Positions 19,986-27,970 of a DNA stretch of 64,000 nt are shown here, piece by piece. The notes beneath the pieces are model-generated. The model did not search any database. It saw only the letters and a list, made by a program, of their open reading frames with translations, and was not told the origin of the DNA. This DNA is from DASQZT01 sp035638575 (GTDB taxonomy: Bacteria; Acidobacteriota; Terriglobia; Bryobacterales; Bryobacteraceae), in contig DASQZT010000015.1 of assembly GCA_035638575.1 (NCBI GenBank), positions 83,956 to 147,955 on the forward strand, given 5' to 3'. Position 1 is the first letter of the stretch. Every line of letters begins with the position of its first letter. The translations under genes were made by a program, and so were the position numbers.

Positions 19986-21248
19986 ATGAAAGATGCTAAC
20001 GGGTATCTCACGCGGCGCGATTGGCTGGCCGTTTCGGGGCTGGCGGCAGGCGCTCTCTCCGCCACGCGCGCGCAGGCGGCGCCACAGGCTCCGGCGGCGG
20101 CGGTCGCAATCGCCAAGGTCCGCAGCTACGACGAGGACCTCGTCGCACAGTTCCGGACGATGTTCGAACAGGTCGGCGGCATCGGCGGACAGGTTCAGGG
20201 CAGGACGATAGCCATTAAGGTGAACCTGACCGGCGCAAATCGCTTCGAGGGATACACCGCCGGCGAAACGCACTGGGTGCATCCCAAGGTGGTCGGCGCG
20301 GTCACCGCGGTGCTGGGCCAACTGGGAGCCAAACGCATACGGATCCTGGAGAGCGCCGGCGGGCGCAGGCCGGACGCCCGGCTCGAAGACAAACTGCTGC
20401 AAGGCGGATGGGACGTGGCCGCGCTGAAGAACGCCGCGCCGCTGGTGGAGTTTGAGGACACCGACGGGCCGGGCTCCGGCAAGCAGTACTCCACGTTCAA
20501 GGTCCCAGGCAAGCCGTACATTTTCCCGGCCTTCGAACTGAACCGCTCGTACGAAGATTGCGATTTCTTCGTGAGCCTGGGCAAGGCGAAGAACCACGAA
20601 GAGATGGGCGTCACCATGTCCATCAAGAACATGTTCGGCGTTACGCCCACGGCACTGTACGGCGGCCGCGAGCGGATCTTCCACTACGGGCAGGTGCAGG
20701 CGCCTTCGGGCGCGCCCGCGGAGATCGACCCGCGCTCGAATCGCTATGAAGGGTGGCGCCTGCCGCGGATCCTGGTGGACATCGTCGCGTCGCGGCCGAT
20801 CGATCTGGCGATCAACGATGCGATCATTTCCACCGTCGGCGGCGAAGGCCCGTGGGTGCTCGGCGCCCGGCCGATCAAGCCCGGATTCCTGGTCGTCGGG
20901 CGGAATTGCGTCAACACCGATGCGGTGACCATGGCGACGATGGGCTACAATCCCCGCGCCGGACGGCACGAAGCTCCCTACCGGCTGTACAAGGGTCCGG
21001 AGAATCACCCCAAGGAGCAATTGGCGCCCGCGGACGAAACATTTCAGTACGCCGACAACATGATGCTGCTGGCCGAAGCGGTGGGAATCGGCTCGGCGGA
21101 CCTGGGCAAGATCGACGTTCGCGGCGTGCCTATAAGGGACGCGGTCTTCGACTTCGAGGCCTTCTGGAAAAACCAGATGCCCAAACCGAAGGTCACGGGA
21201 GCCAACCGCATGCCGCCGGCGGACCGGCACGCGGCTATTTCGGAGTGA
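19986..21248 (+). CDS. DUF362-domain protein with twin-arginine signal
   Basis: About 420 residues. The N-terminus TRRDWLAVSGLAAGA is a twin-arginine signal, implying export of a folded, possibly cofactor-bearing protein. The rest carries DUF362 features: IAIKVNLTGANRF, the THWVHPKVVGAVTAVL helix, RIRILESAGG, DFFVSLGKAKNHEEMGVTMSIKNMFGV and DLAINDAIISTVGGEGP. No ferredoxin cysteine clusters are present, unlike some DUF362 proteins. ATG 19986 has GGAGTG six bases upstream; that site overlaps the end of the preceding gene. Biochemical role unknown. Its 3' end overlaps the convergent LolA-like gene by 14 bases. Confidence 0.82.
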   Translation: MKDANGYLTRRDWLAVSGLAAGALSATRAQAAPQAPAAAVAIAKVRSYDEDLVAQFRTMFEQVGGIGGQVQGRTIAIKVNLTGANRFEGYTAGETHWVHPKVVGAVTAVLGQLGAKRIRILESAGGRRPDARLEDKLLQGGWDVAALKNAAPLVEFEDTDGPGSGKQYSTFKVPGKPYIFPAFELNRSYEDCDFFVSLGKAKNHEEMGVTMSIKNMFGVTPTALYGGRERIFHYGQVQAPSGAPAEIDPRSNRYEGWRLPRILVDIVASRPIDLAINDAIISTVGGEGPWVLGARPIKPGFLVVGRNCVNTDAVTMATMGYNPRAGRHEAPYRLYKGPENHPKEQLAPADETFQYADNMMLLAEAVGIGSADLGKIDVRGVPIRDAVFDFEAFWKNQMPKPKVTGANRMPPADRHAAISE

Positions 21249-21957
21249 AGGTCGAGTCCACGCCGAAGCGCTTGTAATTGGTGTAGGCGATCCGCAGGCG
21301 CTCGCGCTGCGGGCCGGTGCGGAAGTGCAGCGTATCGTCGGCGTAGGTGTACATGGGAAACCAGTGCTTGCCGTCCACCGGCTTGCGAATGGTGGTGAAG
21401 CGCGGGAACAGGTTCTCGGTCTTGGTAGTCCGGATCTGGGGCACCGCCTGGCCCTCCATGCGAACGATGTCGTACTCCTTCTTGCCCACCCAGATCATGC
21501 CGTCGAAGTAGCGCAGGTCGCCCAGGATCTGCCGGGGACGCACTTGCAGCACCCAGCAATCCACGTCGTCCATGGTCTCTTCGCCGCGGAACTTGGTTTC
21601 GTAGTTCCAGAGGCGGTCCTCGGTCAGCACGAGAGGCTGGATGTCGCGGATGTCGCGGAAGTCCTCGTCGGTCAGGATGAGGAACTTCAGGGTGTTCTGT
21701 GGGTTGCCGATGAGCTGCTCGGTGCGTTCGTGTTTCGGCGAGAAGATGATGTCGCGCACTTCGCGGTAGGCGCCGCGGGCGCCGCCATGGTCGTCCAGTT
21801 CGTCGAGGGTGACGGTCTGGCGATAGGTGTACTCGTTGCGCTCGGCTTCGGTTTCCGATTCGCGATGCGCCACCAGCTGGGCGAGGTTGGGCGGAGCGTC
21901 CTGCGCGCGCGCCAAGGGGCCCGCGGCCACGGATGCTAGAATGAGGCCGATGGCCAA
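21235..21957 (-). CDS. Outer-membrane lipoprotein-sorting-like (LolA-fold) secreted protein
   Basis: About 240 residues in the version given. A signal peptide (VLAIGLILASVAAGPLARA) is followed by a mostly beta protein with NEYTYRQTVTLDELDDHG, TLKFLILTDEDFRDIRD, RPRQILGDLRYFDGMIWV and GKHWFPMYTYADDTLHF, the pattern of LolA-like proteins in Acidobacteriota. The start is uncertain: a TTG at 21957 gives a compact signal peptide, but the frame runs to an ATG at 22044. In both cases the 5' end overlaps the start of the divergent CPBP protease gene. Possible role in envelope lipid or lipoprotein handling; inference from fold only. Confidence 0.72.
   Translation of the reverse strand: MAIGLILASVAAGPLARAQDAPPNLAQLVAHRESETEAERNEYTYRQTVTLDELDDHGGARGAYREVRDIIFSPKHERTEQLIGNPQNTLKFLILTDEDFRDIRDIQPLVLTEDRLWNYETKFRGEETMDDVDCWVLQVRPRQILGDLRYFDGMIWVGKKEYDIVRMEGQAVPQIRTTKTENLFPRFTTIRKPVDGKHWFPMYTYADDTLHFRTGPQRERLRIAYTNYKRFGVDSTFTPK
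21937..21942 (+). promoter_or_regulatory. Candidate -10 element (TAGAAT) seven bases before ATG 21950
   Basis: TAGAAT matches the sigma-70 -10 consensus at five of six positions and ends seven bases before the preferred ATG of the CPBP protease gene, so the transcript could begin at or next to the start codon. No clear -35 hexamer is visible. It lies inside the 5' end of the divergent gene. Confidence 0.35.
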
Positions 21958-22915
21958 AACGCCCGGCGGCTTCCGAGCGGCTCTGCTGATCGGCTGGATG
22001 GCGCTGGGCGCGGCGGGCGTCTTGTTCGCTCGTTGGAAAGGCATTCCAAACTGGGCGGCTCTGCCAATCGTCGCCGCCTTCCTCGTGGCATACCCATTCT
22101 ATCTGGTTGTGGGATTTCCAGCCCTGCGGGAGCGCCTGGCCGGAAGGCCGCTGCCGGCGTACCTGGTGGTGTCGGCCGTGCTGCCCTATCTGGTGACCTG
22201 CCTCGGAGGGGTCCAGTTCCACTGGGCGGGGTTGGTGCGGATGGCGGCGCTGGCCTTGGCCTTCGGGCTCTGGTACGTGGTGCTGCCGGCGGCGGCAGTT
22301 GTGGATATCGCGTTCCTCGCCCTGATCCCCGCCGTGCTCCTGGGGAAGTACCTGGACGCGGTCTTCACGACGTTCGATCCTGCCTGGCAACGGTACGCGG
22401 TGGTTCTGGGGCACGTGATATTGGTCCAACTTGCGGTCATGGTGCTTCTGGTGGAGCGCCGCACCGGCGACTTCGGGTACGGATTCCTGCCCCGTTGGAA
22501 GGACTGGCGGATCGGCGCGCGGAACTACGCGTACTTTCTGGTGGCCGGGTCGCCGCTGGCCCTGGTGACGAAGGCCGTGAAGTACAACGCGCCCTCATCC
22601 CCGTGGATCGTCGCAGGGTTCTTCCTCGGATCCCTGTGGGTGCTGTCGCTTTCCGAGGAGTTCCTCCTGCGCGGCGTGCTCTGGAACTGGATCGAGGAGT
22701 GGTCCTCGAGCCGGACGGTGGCGGCGGTTGCCACATCGGTCGTCTTCGGGCTGCTGCACATCGGGTTTCGCGGTTTTCCGAACTGGCGCTGGGTGCTGAT
22801 TGCCACCGTGCTAGGGTGGTTTTGCGGGCGGGCGCGCATTCAGGCCGGCAGCATCCGCGCCAGCGTAGTGACCCACACGTTGGTGGTTACTACCTGGCAG
22901 GCGTTTTTCCGGTAG
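21950..22915 (+). CDS. CPBP-family intramembrane metalloprotease
   Basis: Integral membrane protein of about 321 residues with eight or so helices. The C-terminal part has the CPBP (Abi/CAAX protease-like) motifs: SEEFLLRGVLWNWIEEW with the paired Glu and Arg of motif 1, FGLLHIGFRGFPNW with the His of motif 2, and ASVVTHTLVV with the His of motif 4. These residues form the metal site in the membrane. Members act as CAAX-type proteases or in peptide maturation and self-immunity; the substrate here is unknown. Start is ATG 21950 or the in-frame ATG 21941; neither has a good ribosome site. Confidence 0.85.
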   Translation: MAKTPGGFRAALLIGWMALGAAGVLFARWKGIPNWAALPIVAAFLVAYPFYLVVGFPALRERLAGRPLPAYLVVSAVLPYLVTCLGGVQFHWAGLVRMAALALAFGLWYVVLPAAAVVDIAFLALIPAVLLGKYLDAVFTTFDPAWQRYAVVLGHVILVQLAVMVLLVERRTGDFGYGFLPRWKDWRIGARNYAYFLVAGSPLALVTKAVKYNAPSSPWIVAGFFLGSLWVLSLSEEFLLRGVLWNWIEEWSSSRTVAAVATSVVFGLLHIGFRGFPNWRWVLIATVLGWFCGRARIQAGSIRASVVTHTLVVTTWQAFFR

Positions 22916-23021
22916 AGGGAGAATCGGGTAAATACCTGTTAGTACCGAAACTTACAGATCGTTCGGAAGATGATTTTCCTTTCCAATCAGCGTCTTAGGA
23001 GGAATGCCTGTACAGAAGCCG

Positions 23022-23087
23022 ACTTCCAATAAAAATATCTACAGATTTTTGTTGCTTCCAAAAACGGAATCTACTATTATTGGAAGT
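23022..23087. repeat. AT-rich inverted repeat (ACTTCCAATA ... TATTGGAAGT)
   Basis: Perfect 10-bp arms at 23022-23031 and 23078-23087 enclose 46 bases. A second, smaller stem (TTTTTG with CAAAAA, 23046-23064) nests within them. The base composition is far more AT-rich than the flanking genes. A 39-codon frame (ATG 23004 to stop 23123) crosses it; AGGAGG lies only one base before that ATG, which is too close to work well. It could be part of a long trp leader or a small mobile remnant. Confidence 0.5.
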
Positions 23088-23089
23088 AA

Positions 23090-23183
23090 GCCGGGGAGGC
23101 AACTCCCACCAAAGCGAGACTAACCTCTAAATAAAAGACCCCTGAAGCAATCCTCCCCGGCGCCCGAAAGGGCAGGGTCTTTT
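23090..23183 (+). ncRNA. Candidate structured leader/attenuator upstream of trpC
   Basis: Two interleaved perfect or near-perfect stems are seen: GCCGGGGAGG (23090-23099) with CCTCCCCGGC (23152-23161), and AAAAGACCC (23133-23141) with GGGTCTTTT (23175-23183). Because the second stem begins inside the loop of the first, they would form a pseudoknot or be alternatives. A GCCC-GAAA-GGGC hairpin (23162-23173) with a GNRA loop sits between, and GGGAG-GCAA-CTCCC (23094-23107) is a rival hairpin for the first stem. The last stem ends in four Ts, like a terminator. This suggests transcription attenuation of the trp operon. It matches no RNA class that I recognise. Confidence 0.45.
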
Positions 23184-23209
23184 AAACCTCAAGAAACTTC
23201 CTGATGTAA

Positions 23210-24061
23210 ATGTCCGCAGCCTGGGGCGTTTCGGCTCTGCGCAGCCGGTCTGATACCATACAAGCATTACCCTTGATTGACACGATTCCAGACATTCTGG
23301 CTCGTATTGTCGCCAGGAAGCGCGAGGATCTCGCCCGCGGCGCTCCTCCGATCGAGAAATGGGAGCAGGCGGCCGAGGAGCGCGCAGTCGGCCGCCGCGA
23401 TTTCCGGGCGGCCCTGACCGGGCGCTTCCCGGCGATCATCGCCGAAGCCAAGAAGGCATCGCCCAGCAAGGGCGTCCTTTGCCCCGATTTCGACGCGGCG
23501 CGCATCGCGTCGGCATACGAGCGAGGGGGCGCGTCAGCGCTCTCGGTGCTCACCGACGAAAGCTTCTTCCAGGGCAGCCTGGGGGACCTGGAAGCCGCCC
23601 GCGCGGCGGTTTCCTTGCCCGTCCTGCGCAAAGATTTCACGATTGCGGCATCGCAGATCGTGGAGGCGGCCGCGTTCGGCGCCGACGCCATTCTGCTCAT
23701 CGCCGCGATTCTCTCCGAAAGCCAGATCCGCGAGTTTCGCGAGAGCGCCGCGCGCTACGGCATGGCGTCCCTGGTCGAGGTTCACGACCGGCGCGAGTTG
23801 GATGTGGCCATCGCGGCTGGCAGCCGGATCATCGGCGTCAACAACCGCGATCTCGCCACGTTCGAGGTGACGCTGGAAACGTCGCTGCGGCTGGCGGAAC
23901 ACATGCCGGCAGACCTCATCCGCGTGAGCGAAAGTGGCATCCACGACGCGCGCGACATCGCGCGATTGAGCGGCGCGGGCTACACGGCGTTCCTGGTGGG
24001 CGAGCACCTCATGCGATCGGGCGACCCGGCGGCGGCGCTCCGGCAACTGGTGGCGCCATGA
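23210..24061 (+). CDS. trpC: Indole-3-glycerol phosphate synthase
   Basis: Closes the indole ring in Trp synthesis (CdRP to indole-glycerol phosphate). The TIM-barrel motifs are all seen: the start DILARIVARKREDLA, the catalytic Lys in AEAKKASPSKG, the SVLTDESFFQGS loop, the Lys in PVLRKDFTI, the VEVHDRRELD strand, GVNNRDL and RVSESGI with the phosphate-binding end. Length is normal. The start is ambiguous: ATG 23210 gives about 20 extra N-terminal residues, while TTG 23273 gives a typical N-terminus; neither has a clear ribosome site. First gene of a seven-gene operon; its stop overlaps trpF (ATGA). Confidence 0.93.
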   Translation: MSAAWGVSALRSRSDTIQALPLIDTIPDILARIVARKREDLARGAPPIEKWEQAAEERAVGRRDFRAALTGRFPAIIAEAKKASPSKGVLCPDFDAARIASAYERGGASALSVLTDESFFQGSLGDLEAARAAVSLPVLRKDFTIAASQIVEAAAFGADAILLIAAILSESQIREFRESAARYGMASLVEVHDRRELDVAIAAGSRIIGVNNRDLATFEVTLETSLRLAEHMPADLIRVSESGIHDARDIARLSGAGYTAFLVGEHLMRSGDPAAALRQLVAP

Positions 24062-24663
24062 TCCTGAAGATCTGCGGCATCACCAATGCCGAAGACGCGG
24101 CGGCGGCCATGGAGGCCGGGGCGACGGCCATCGGGTTCAACTTCTATCCTCGCAGCCCACGGTATCTCGCGCCGGAGCGCGCGGCGGAAATTCCGTCCAG
24201 GCCCGGTGTGCGGCGCGTGGGAGTCTTCGTGAACGAAGGGCGCGCGCGCCTGGAGGAGATCGCGCGCATTGCGAGGCTCGACGTGGCGCAGTTGCACGGC
24301 GACGAATCGCCGGAAGATTATCCGGAGTGCGTGGCGGTGTGGAAGGCAGCGCGCGTGGGCCAGGGCTTCGACCTGGCGCGGTACGATCGGTGCCCGGCCG
24401 AGGCGCTGCTGCTGGATGGCGACGCGGGAGAGCTTTACGGCGGGTCGGGCAAGAGCTTCGACTGGCGGATGGCGGGGGGCGCGGCGGCGCGCCGCATCAT
24501 CCTCGCCGGAGGGCTGGACGCTTCCAACGTGGCGCTGGCGGTCTCGCTGGCGCGGCCTTGGGGCGTGGATGCCTGCTCGCGCATCGAGAGCGCGCCGGGC
24601 AAAAAGGACCACACGAAAATGATCGAGTTTCTCGAAGCGGCCAGGGCGGCGCTCGCGACATGA
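24058..24663 (+). CDS. trpF: Phosphoribosylanthranilate isomerase
   Basis: Catalyses the Amadori rearrangement of phosphoribosylanthranilate to CdRP, the step before TrpC. About 201 residues. The catalytic Cys is in LKICGI (residue 6) and the catalytic Asp in ALLLDGD; VAQLHGDE and the phosphate-binding ends ILAGGLDASNV and GVDACSRIES are present. In many bacteria the order is trpD-trpC-trpF; here trpD is missing from the window. Its start overlaps trpC and its stop overlaps trpB, so translation is probably coupled. Confidence 0.95.
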   Translation: MILKICGITNAEDAAAAMEAGATAIGFNFYPRSPRYLAPERAAEIPSRPGVRRVGVFVNEGRARLEEIARIARLDVAQLHGDESPEDYPECVAVWKAARVGQGFDLARYDRCPAEALLLDGDAGELYGGSGKSFDWRMAGGAAARRIILAGGLDASNVALAVSLARPWGVDACSRIESAPGKKDHTKMIEFLEAARAALAT

Positions 24664-25856
24664 CTCCCATGCCGGACTCGGGCGGGCACTTCGGACCTTA
24701 CGGCGGGCGGTACGTCCCCGAAGTGCTGATGGCGCCGGTCGAAGAATTGGAAACGGCGTACGTGGCGGCGCGCGACGATTCCGCGTTCCAAGCCGAATTG
24801 AGCGACCTGTTGCGCCACTACGCGGGCCGCCCCACGCCGCTGTATTTTGCCAGGCGCCTGACGGAACAGCTCGGCGGGGCGCGCATCTGGCTCAAGCGCG
24901 AAGACCTGTTGCATACCGGCGCGCACAAGATCAACAACTGCCTGGGCCAGGCGCTTCTCGCCCGCCGCATGGGCAAGCGCCGCATCATCGCCGAAACGGG
25001 CGCGGGGCAGCACGGCGTCGCCACCGCCACGGTTTGCGCGTTGATGGGATTCGACTGCGTGGTCTACATGGGCGAGGAAGACATGCGCCGGCAGCGCCTC
25101 AACGTCTTCCGCATGCGCCTGCTGGGCGCCAAGGTGGCGGCCGTCTCGAACGGCAGCCGCACCCTCAAGGACGCCATCAGCGAGGCCATGCGCGACTGGG
25201 TCACGAATGTCGGCGACACCTATTACCTGCTGGGCTCCGCGCTGGGGGCGCATCCGTATCCCATGATGGTGCGCGACTTTCACAAGGTGATCGGCGAGGA
25301 GGCGCGGCGGCAGATTCTGGAATCGGAAGGCCGGCTGCCCGACACCATCCTGGCCTGCGTGGGGGGCGGGTCGAACGCCATCGGCATTTTCCATGCGTTC
25401 CTGCCCGATCTGTCAGTGGAGCTAATCGGGGTCGAGGCCGGCGGGCGCGGCGAGTCGCTCGGAGAGCACGCGGCCCGCTATCGGGGAGGCGCGCCGGGCG
25501 TGCTCCAGGGCGCCTACAGCTTCGTGCTGCAGGACCAGCACGGCCAGATCGCGCTGACGCATTCGATTTCGGCGGGCCTGGACTACGCCATGATCGGGCC
25601 GGAACATGCCTGGCTTCACGACGAGCGCCGCGCCGAGTATACGGCCGCTTCCGATCGCGAGGCGCTGGACGCCGCGCGGCTGCTCTCGCGGACCGAGGGC
25701 ATCATTCCCGCGCTGGAATCGGCCCACGCCGTGGCCGAGGCGGTGAAGCGCGCGCCGGCGGCGAAAGGGAAGGTGTTTGTGGTGAACATCTCCGGGCGCG
25801 GCGACAAGGACATCGACATCTACCGCGAGAACCTGAAGGAACTCGACGAACCATGA
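24660..25856 (+). CDS. trpB: Tryptophan synthase beta subunit
   Basis: PLP enzyme that joins indole and serine, in complex with TrpA. About 398 residues. GHFGPYGGRYVPEVL opens the protein; the PLP Lys is in TGAHKIN (residue 90), the catalytic Glu in AETGAGQHG (residue 112), and the phosphate-binding loop is CVGGGSNAIG. This is the TrpB1 type, as expected beside trpA. ATG 24660 overlaps the trpF stop, and the gene's stop overlaps trpA. All catalytic residues are intact. Confidence 0.96.
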   Translation: MTPMPDSGGHFGPYGGRYVPEVLMAPVEELETAYVAARDDSAFQAELSDLLRHYAGRPTPLYFARRLTEQLGGARIWLKREDLLHTGAHKINNCLGQALLARRMGKRRIIAETGAGQHGVATATVCALMGFDCVVYMGEEDMRRQRLNVFRMRLLGAKVAAVSNGSRTLKDAISEAMRDWVTNVGDTYYLLGSALGAHPYPMMVRDFHKVIGEEARRQILESEGRLPDTILACVGGGSNAIGIFHAFLPDLSVELIGVEAGGRGESLGEHAARYRGGAPGVLQGAYSFVLQDQHGQIALTHSISAGLDYAMIGPEHAWLHDERRAEYTAASDREALDAARLLSRTEGIIPALESAHAVAEAVKRAPAAKGKVFVVNISGRGDKDIDIYRENLKELDEP

Positions 25857-26656
25857 CGCGCATCGGGCGGCTCTTCGACTGTTTGAAACGGGACGGCCGC
25901 AAAGGGCTCATCGCCTACATCACGGCCGGGGACCCCTCGCCCGAGCGCACGCCCGCGCTGGTGGAGGCGCTGATCCGCGGCGGCGCGGACCTCATCGAGC
26001 TGGGCGTGCCGTTTTCCGATCCGATCGCCGATGGCCCGGTGATCCAGCGGGCTGGAGAGCGCGCACTCAAGGCCGGAACGACGCTCACCACCGTGCTCGA
26101 AATCGCCGCCGAGATCCGCCGCACTTGCGACACGCCGCTGCTTCTTTTCACCTATCTGAACCCGGTGCTGCGCTACGGGCTGGAGCGGCTTTCGCACGAC
26201 GCGGCCGAGTGCGGCATCGATGGCTGCCTGCTCACCGACGCTTCGGTGGAAGAAGCCCACGAATACGTCGGCGCCATGCACCGGAACGGGCTCGACACGG
26301 TGTTCCTGGCGGCGCCCACCAGCACGGAGCGGCGGTTGCGGCTGGTGGCCGAATACTCCACCGGCTTCGTCTACCTGGTCTCGCGAACGGGCGTGACGGG
26401 CGAGCGCGAGACGCTTTCCGATACCGTGGCGCCGCTGGTGCGCTCCATGCGCGCCATCACCGATCTGCCCCTGGCGGTAGGGTTCGGCATCTCCAAGCCG
26501 GAGCACGTCGGCGCGCTGGGGCGACAGGTGGAGGCCGTAGTGGTTGGCAGTGCCTTCATGCGGCTCATCGAGCGCAACCTGGATAACCCGTCGATCGAGA
26601 TCCAGCTCGAATCGTTCACGCGCGAGCTGAAACACGGGTTCGGAGTGACGGCATGA
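25853..26656 (+). CDS. trpA: Tryptophan synthase alpha subunit
   Basis: Cleaves indole-glycerol phosphate to indole, which is channelled to TrpB. About 267 residues. The catalytic Glu49 lies in LIELGVPFSDP and Asp60 in PIADGP, the same numbering as in the enteric enzyme; the phosphate site VGFGISKPEHV and the YLVSRTGVTG loop are conserved. It overlaps trpB and the chorismate mutase gene by four bases each, so the three should be translated in step. Confidence 0.96.
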   Translation: MTRIGRLFDCLKRDGRKGLIAYITAGDPSPERTPALVEALIRGGADLIELGVPFSDPIADGPVIQRAGERALKAGTTLTTVLEIAAEIRRTCDTPLLLFTYLNPVLRYGLERLSHDAAECGIDGCLLTDASVEEAHEYVGAMHRNGLDTVFLAAPTSTERRLRLVAEYSTGFVYLVSRTGVTGERETLSDTVAPLVRSMRAITDLPLAVGFGISKPEHVGALGRQVEAVVVGSAFMRLIERNLDNPSIEIQLESFTRELKHGFGVTA

Positions 26657-26955
26657 CGCAGGAAGAGGCGCGCCTCCGCCTGGAAGAATATCGCGTGCTG
26701 ATCGACGAAGTGGACCGGCGCATCGTGGCGCTGATCAACGAGCGCACCCGTGTGGTGGAGGAGATCGGCCGCGTGAAGCGGGAGGCCCATCTGCCCATCT
26801 ACGAGCCCAAGCGCGAGGACCAGGTCTTCGCCAACGTCACCGGTTCCAACGGCGGGCCGATCACGCCGGAAGCGGTGCGGCGCATCTTCGAGCGCATCAT
26901 CGACGAAATGCGCACCATTCAGAAGATGCGGATGATTTCCGATGGAGAGAAATAG
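26653..26955 (+). CDS. Chorismate mutase, AroQ class
   Basis: Small all-helical enzyme of 100 residues turning chorismate into prephenate. The AroQ pattern is present: RLEEYRVLIDEVDRRIVALINERTRVVEEIGRVKRE, then PIYEPKREDQVF, then the last helix VRRIFERIIDEMRTIQKM, supplying the Arg, Lys and Glu residues of the active site. It is a stand-alone domain placed between trpA and DAHP synthase. In related bacteria the mutase can bind DAHP synthase and pass on feedback inhibition, and the abutting gene order (stop followed at once by the next ATG) fits that. Confidence 0.92.
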   Translation: MTQEEARLRLEEYRVLIDEVDRRIVALINERTRVVEEIGRVKREAHLPIYEPKREDQVFANVTGSNGGPITPEAVRRIFERIIDEMRTIQKMRMISDGEK

Positions 26956-27969
26956 ATGCTGGTGGTGATGCAGCAAGGCGCCACGGAGCCGCAGATCCAG
27001 GGAGTGATCGACCGGCTGGTGGAGCTGGGATTCGACGTGCACCGTTCGACGGGCGTGATCCACACGGTGCTCGGCGGCGTCGGCGGCACGGACGATTTCG
27101 ACCTGGGCATTTTCGAAGTGATGGATGGCGTGAAGGAGGCGCATCGCATCATTTCGCCTTATAAGCTGGCGAGCCGCGTTTTCCGCCCGGCCGGAACGGT
27201 GGTGAAAATCCGGGATGTGGAGATCGGCGGCGGCCGCGTGGTGGTGATGGCCGGGCCGTGCAGCGTGGAGAACCGCGAGCAGATCGAGAGATCGGCCGAA
27301 GTGGTGGCCGCGGCCGGAGCGCAGGTGATCCGCGGCGGCGCCTTTAAGCCGCGCAGCTCGCCGTACAGCTTCCAGGGGCTGGGCGAGGAAGGGCTGCGCA
27401 TGTTGCGCGAAGCCGCCGATCGGCACGGGCTGCTGGTGGTGAGCGAGGTGATGGACGGCACGCAGATTCCGCTGGTGGCGGAGTATGCCGACATCCTGCA
27501 GGTGGGCGCCCGCAACATGCAGAACTTCAACCTGCTGAAGGAACTCGGCAGGCAGCGCAAGCCGGTGCTGCTGAAGCGCGGGATCGCCGCCACCATCGAA
27601 GAGCTGCTGCTCTCGGCGGAATATATCCTGGCGGGCGGCAACTACGACGTGATCCTGTGCGAGCGCGGCATCCGCACGTTCGAGACCTATACGCGGAACA
27701 CCATGGACATCTCGGCGATTCCGGTGGTGAAGAAGCTTTCGCATTTGCCGATGGTCGCCGACCCGTCGCACGGCACCGGGCGGCGCGACAAGGTGGCGCC
27801 GATGGCGCGCGCGGCCGTAGCGGCGGGCGCCGACGGGCTGCTGATCGAGGTCCACCCCGACCCCGATCACGCGCTGAGCGACGGCGCGCAATCGCTGCGG
27901 CCCGAGCAGTTCGCCGATCTGATGCGGCAGTTGCGGATCATCGCGCCGGCGGTGGAGCGCAGCATCTGA
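26956..27969 (+). CDS. aroF: 3-deoxy-7-phosphoheptulonate (DAHP) synthase, type I beta with N-terminal ferredoxin-like domain
   Basis: First enzyme of the shikimate pathway. About 337 residues: an N-terminal regulatory ferredoxin-like domain (LVVMQQGATEPQIQGVIDRL to roughly residue 70), then the TIM barrel with VVMAGPCSVE, GGAFKPRSSPYSFQG, LQVGARNMQNFNLL, LLKRGIAATIEELLLSAEYI, ERGIRTFE and VADPSHGTG. The metal ligands Cys in GPCS and His in DPSHG are present. This type is usually feedback-controlled through the N-terminal domain or an attached chorismate mutase, which here is the preceding gene. Confidence 0.94.
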   Translation: MLVVMQQGATEPQIQGVIDRLVELGFDVHRSTGVIHTVLGGVGGTDDFDLGIFEVMDGVKEAHRIISPYKLASRVFRPAGTVVKIRDVEIGGGRVVVMAGPCSVENREQIERSAEVVAAAGAQVIRGGAFKPRSSPYSFQGLGEEGLRMLREAADRHGLLVVSEVMDGTQIPLVAEYADILQVGARNMQNFNLLKELGRQRKPVLLKRGIAATIEELLLSAEYILAGGNYDVILCERGIRTFETYTRNTMDISAIPVVKKLSHLPMVADPSHGTGRRDKVAPMARAAVAAGADGLLIEVHPDPDHALSDGAQSLRPEQFADLMRQLRIIAPAVERSI

Positions 27970-27970
27970 A

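Noticed and set aside
23090..23183. HDV-like self-cleaving ribozyme as explanation of the interleaved stems
   Set aside because: The order P1, P2, P1', P4, P2' is similar, but the P3 hairpin that must lie between P2 and P1' has no room (only about seven bases), and the P1/P2 junction is far too long.
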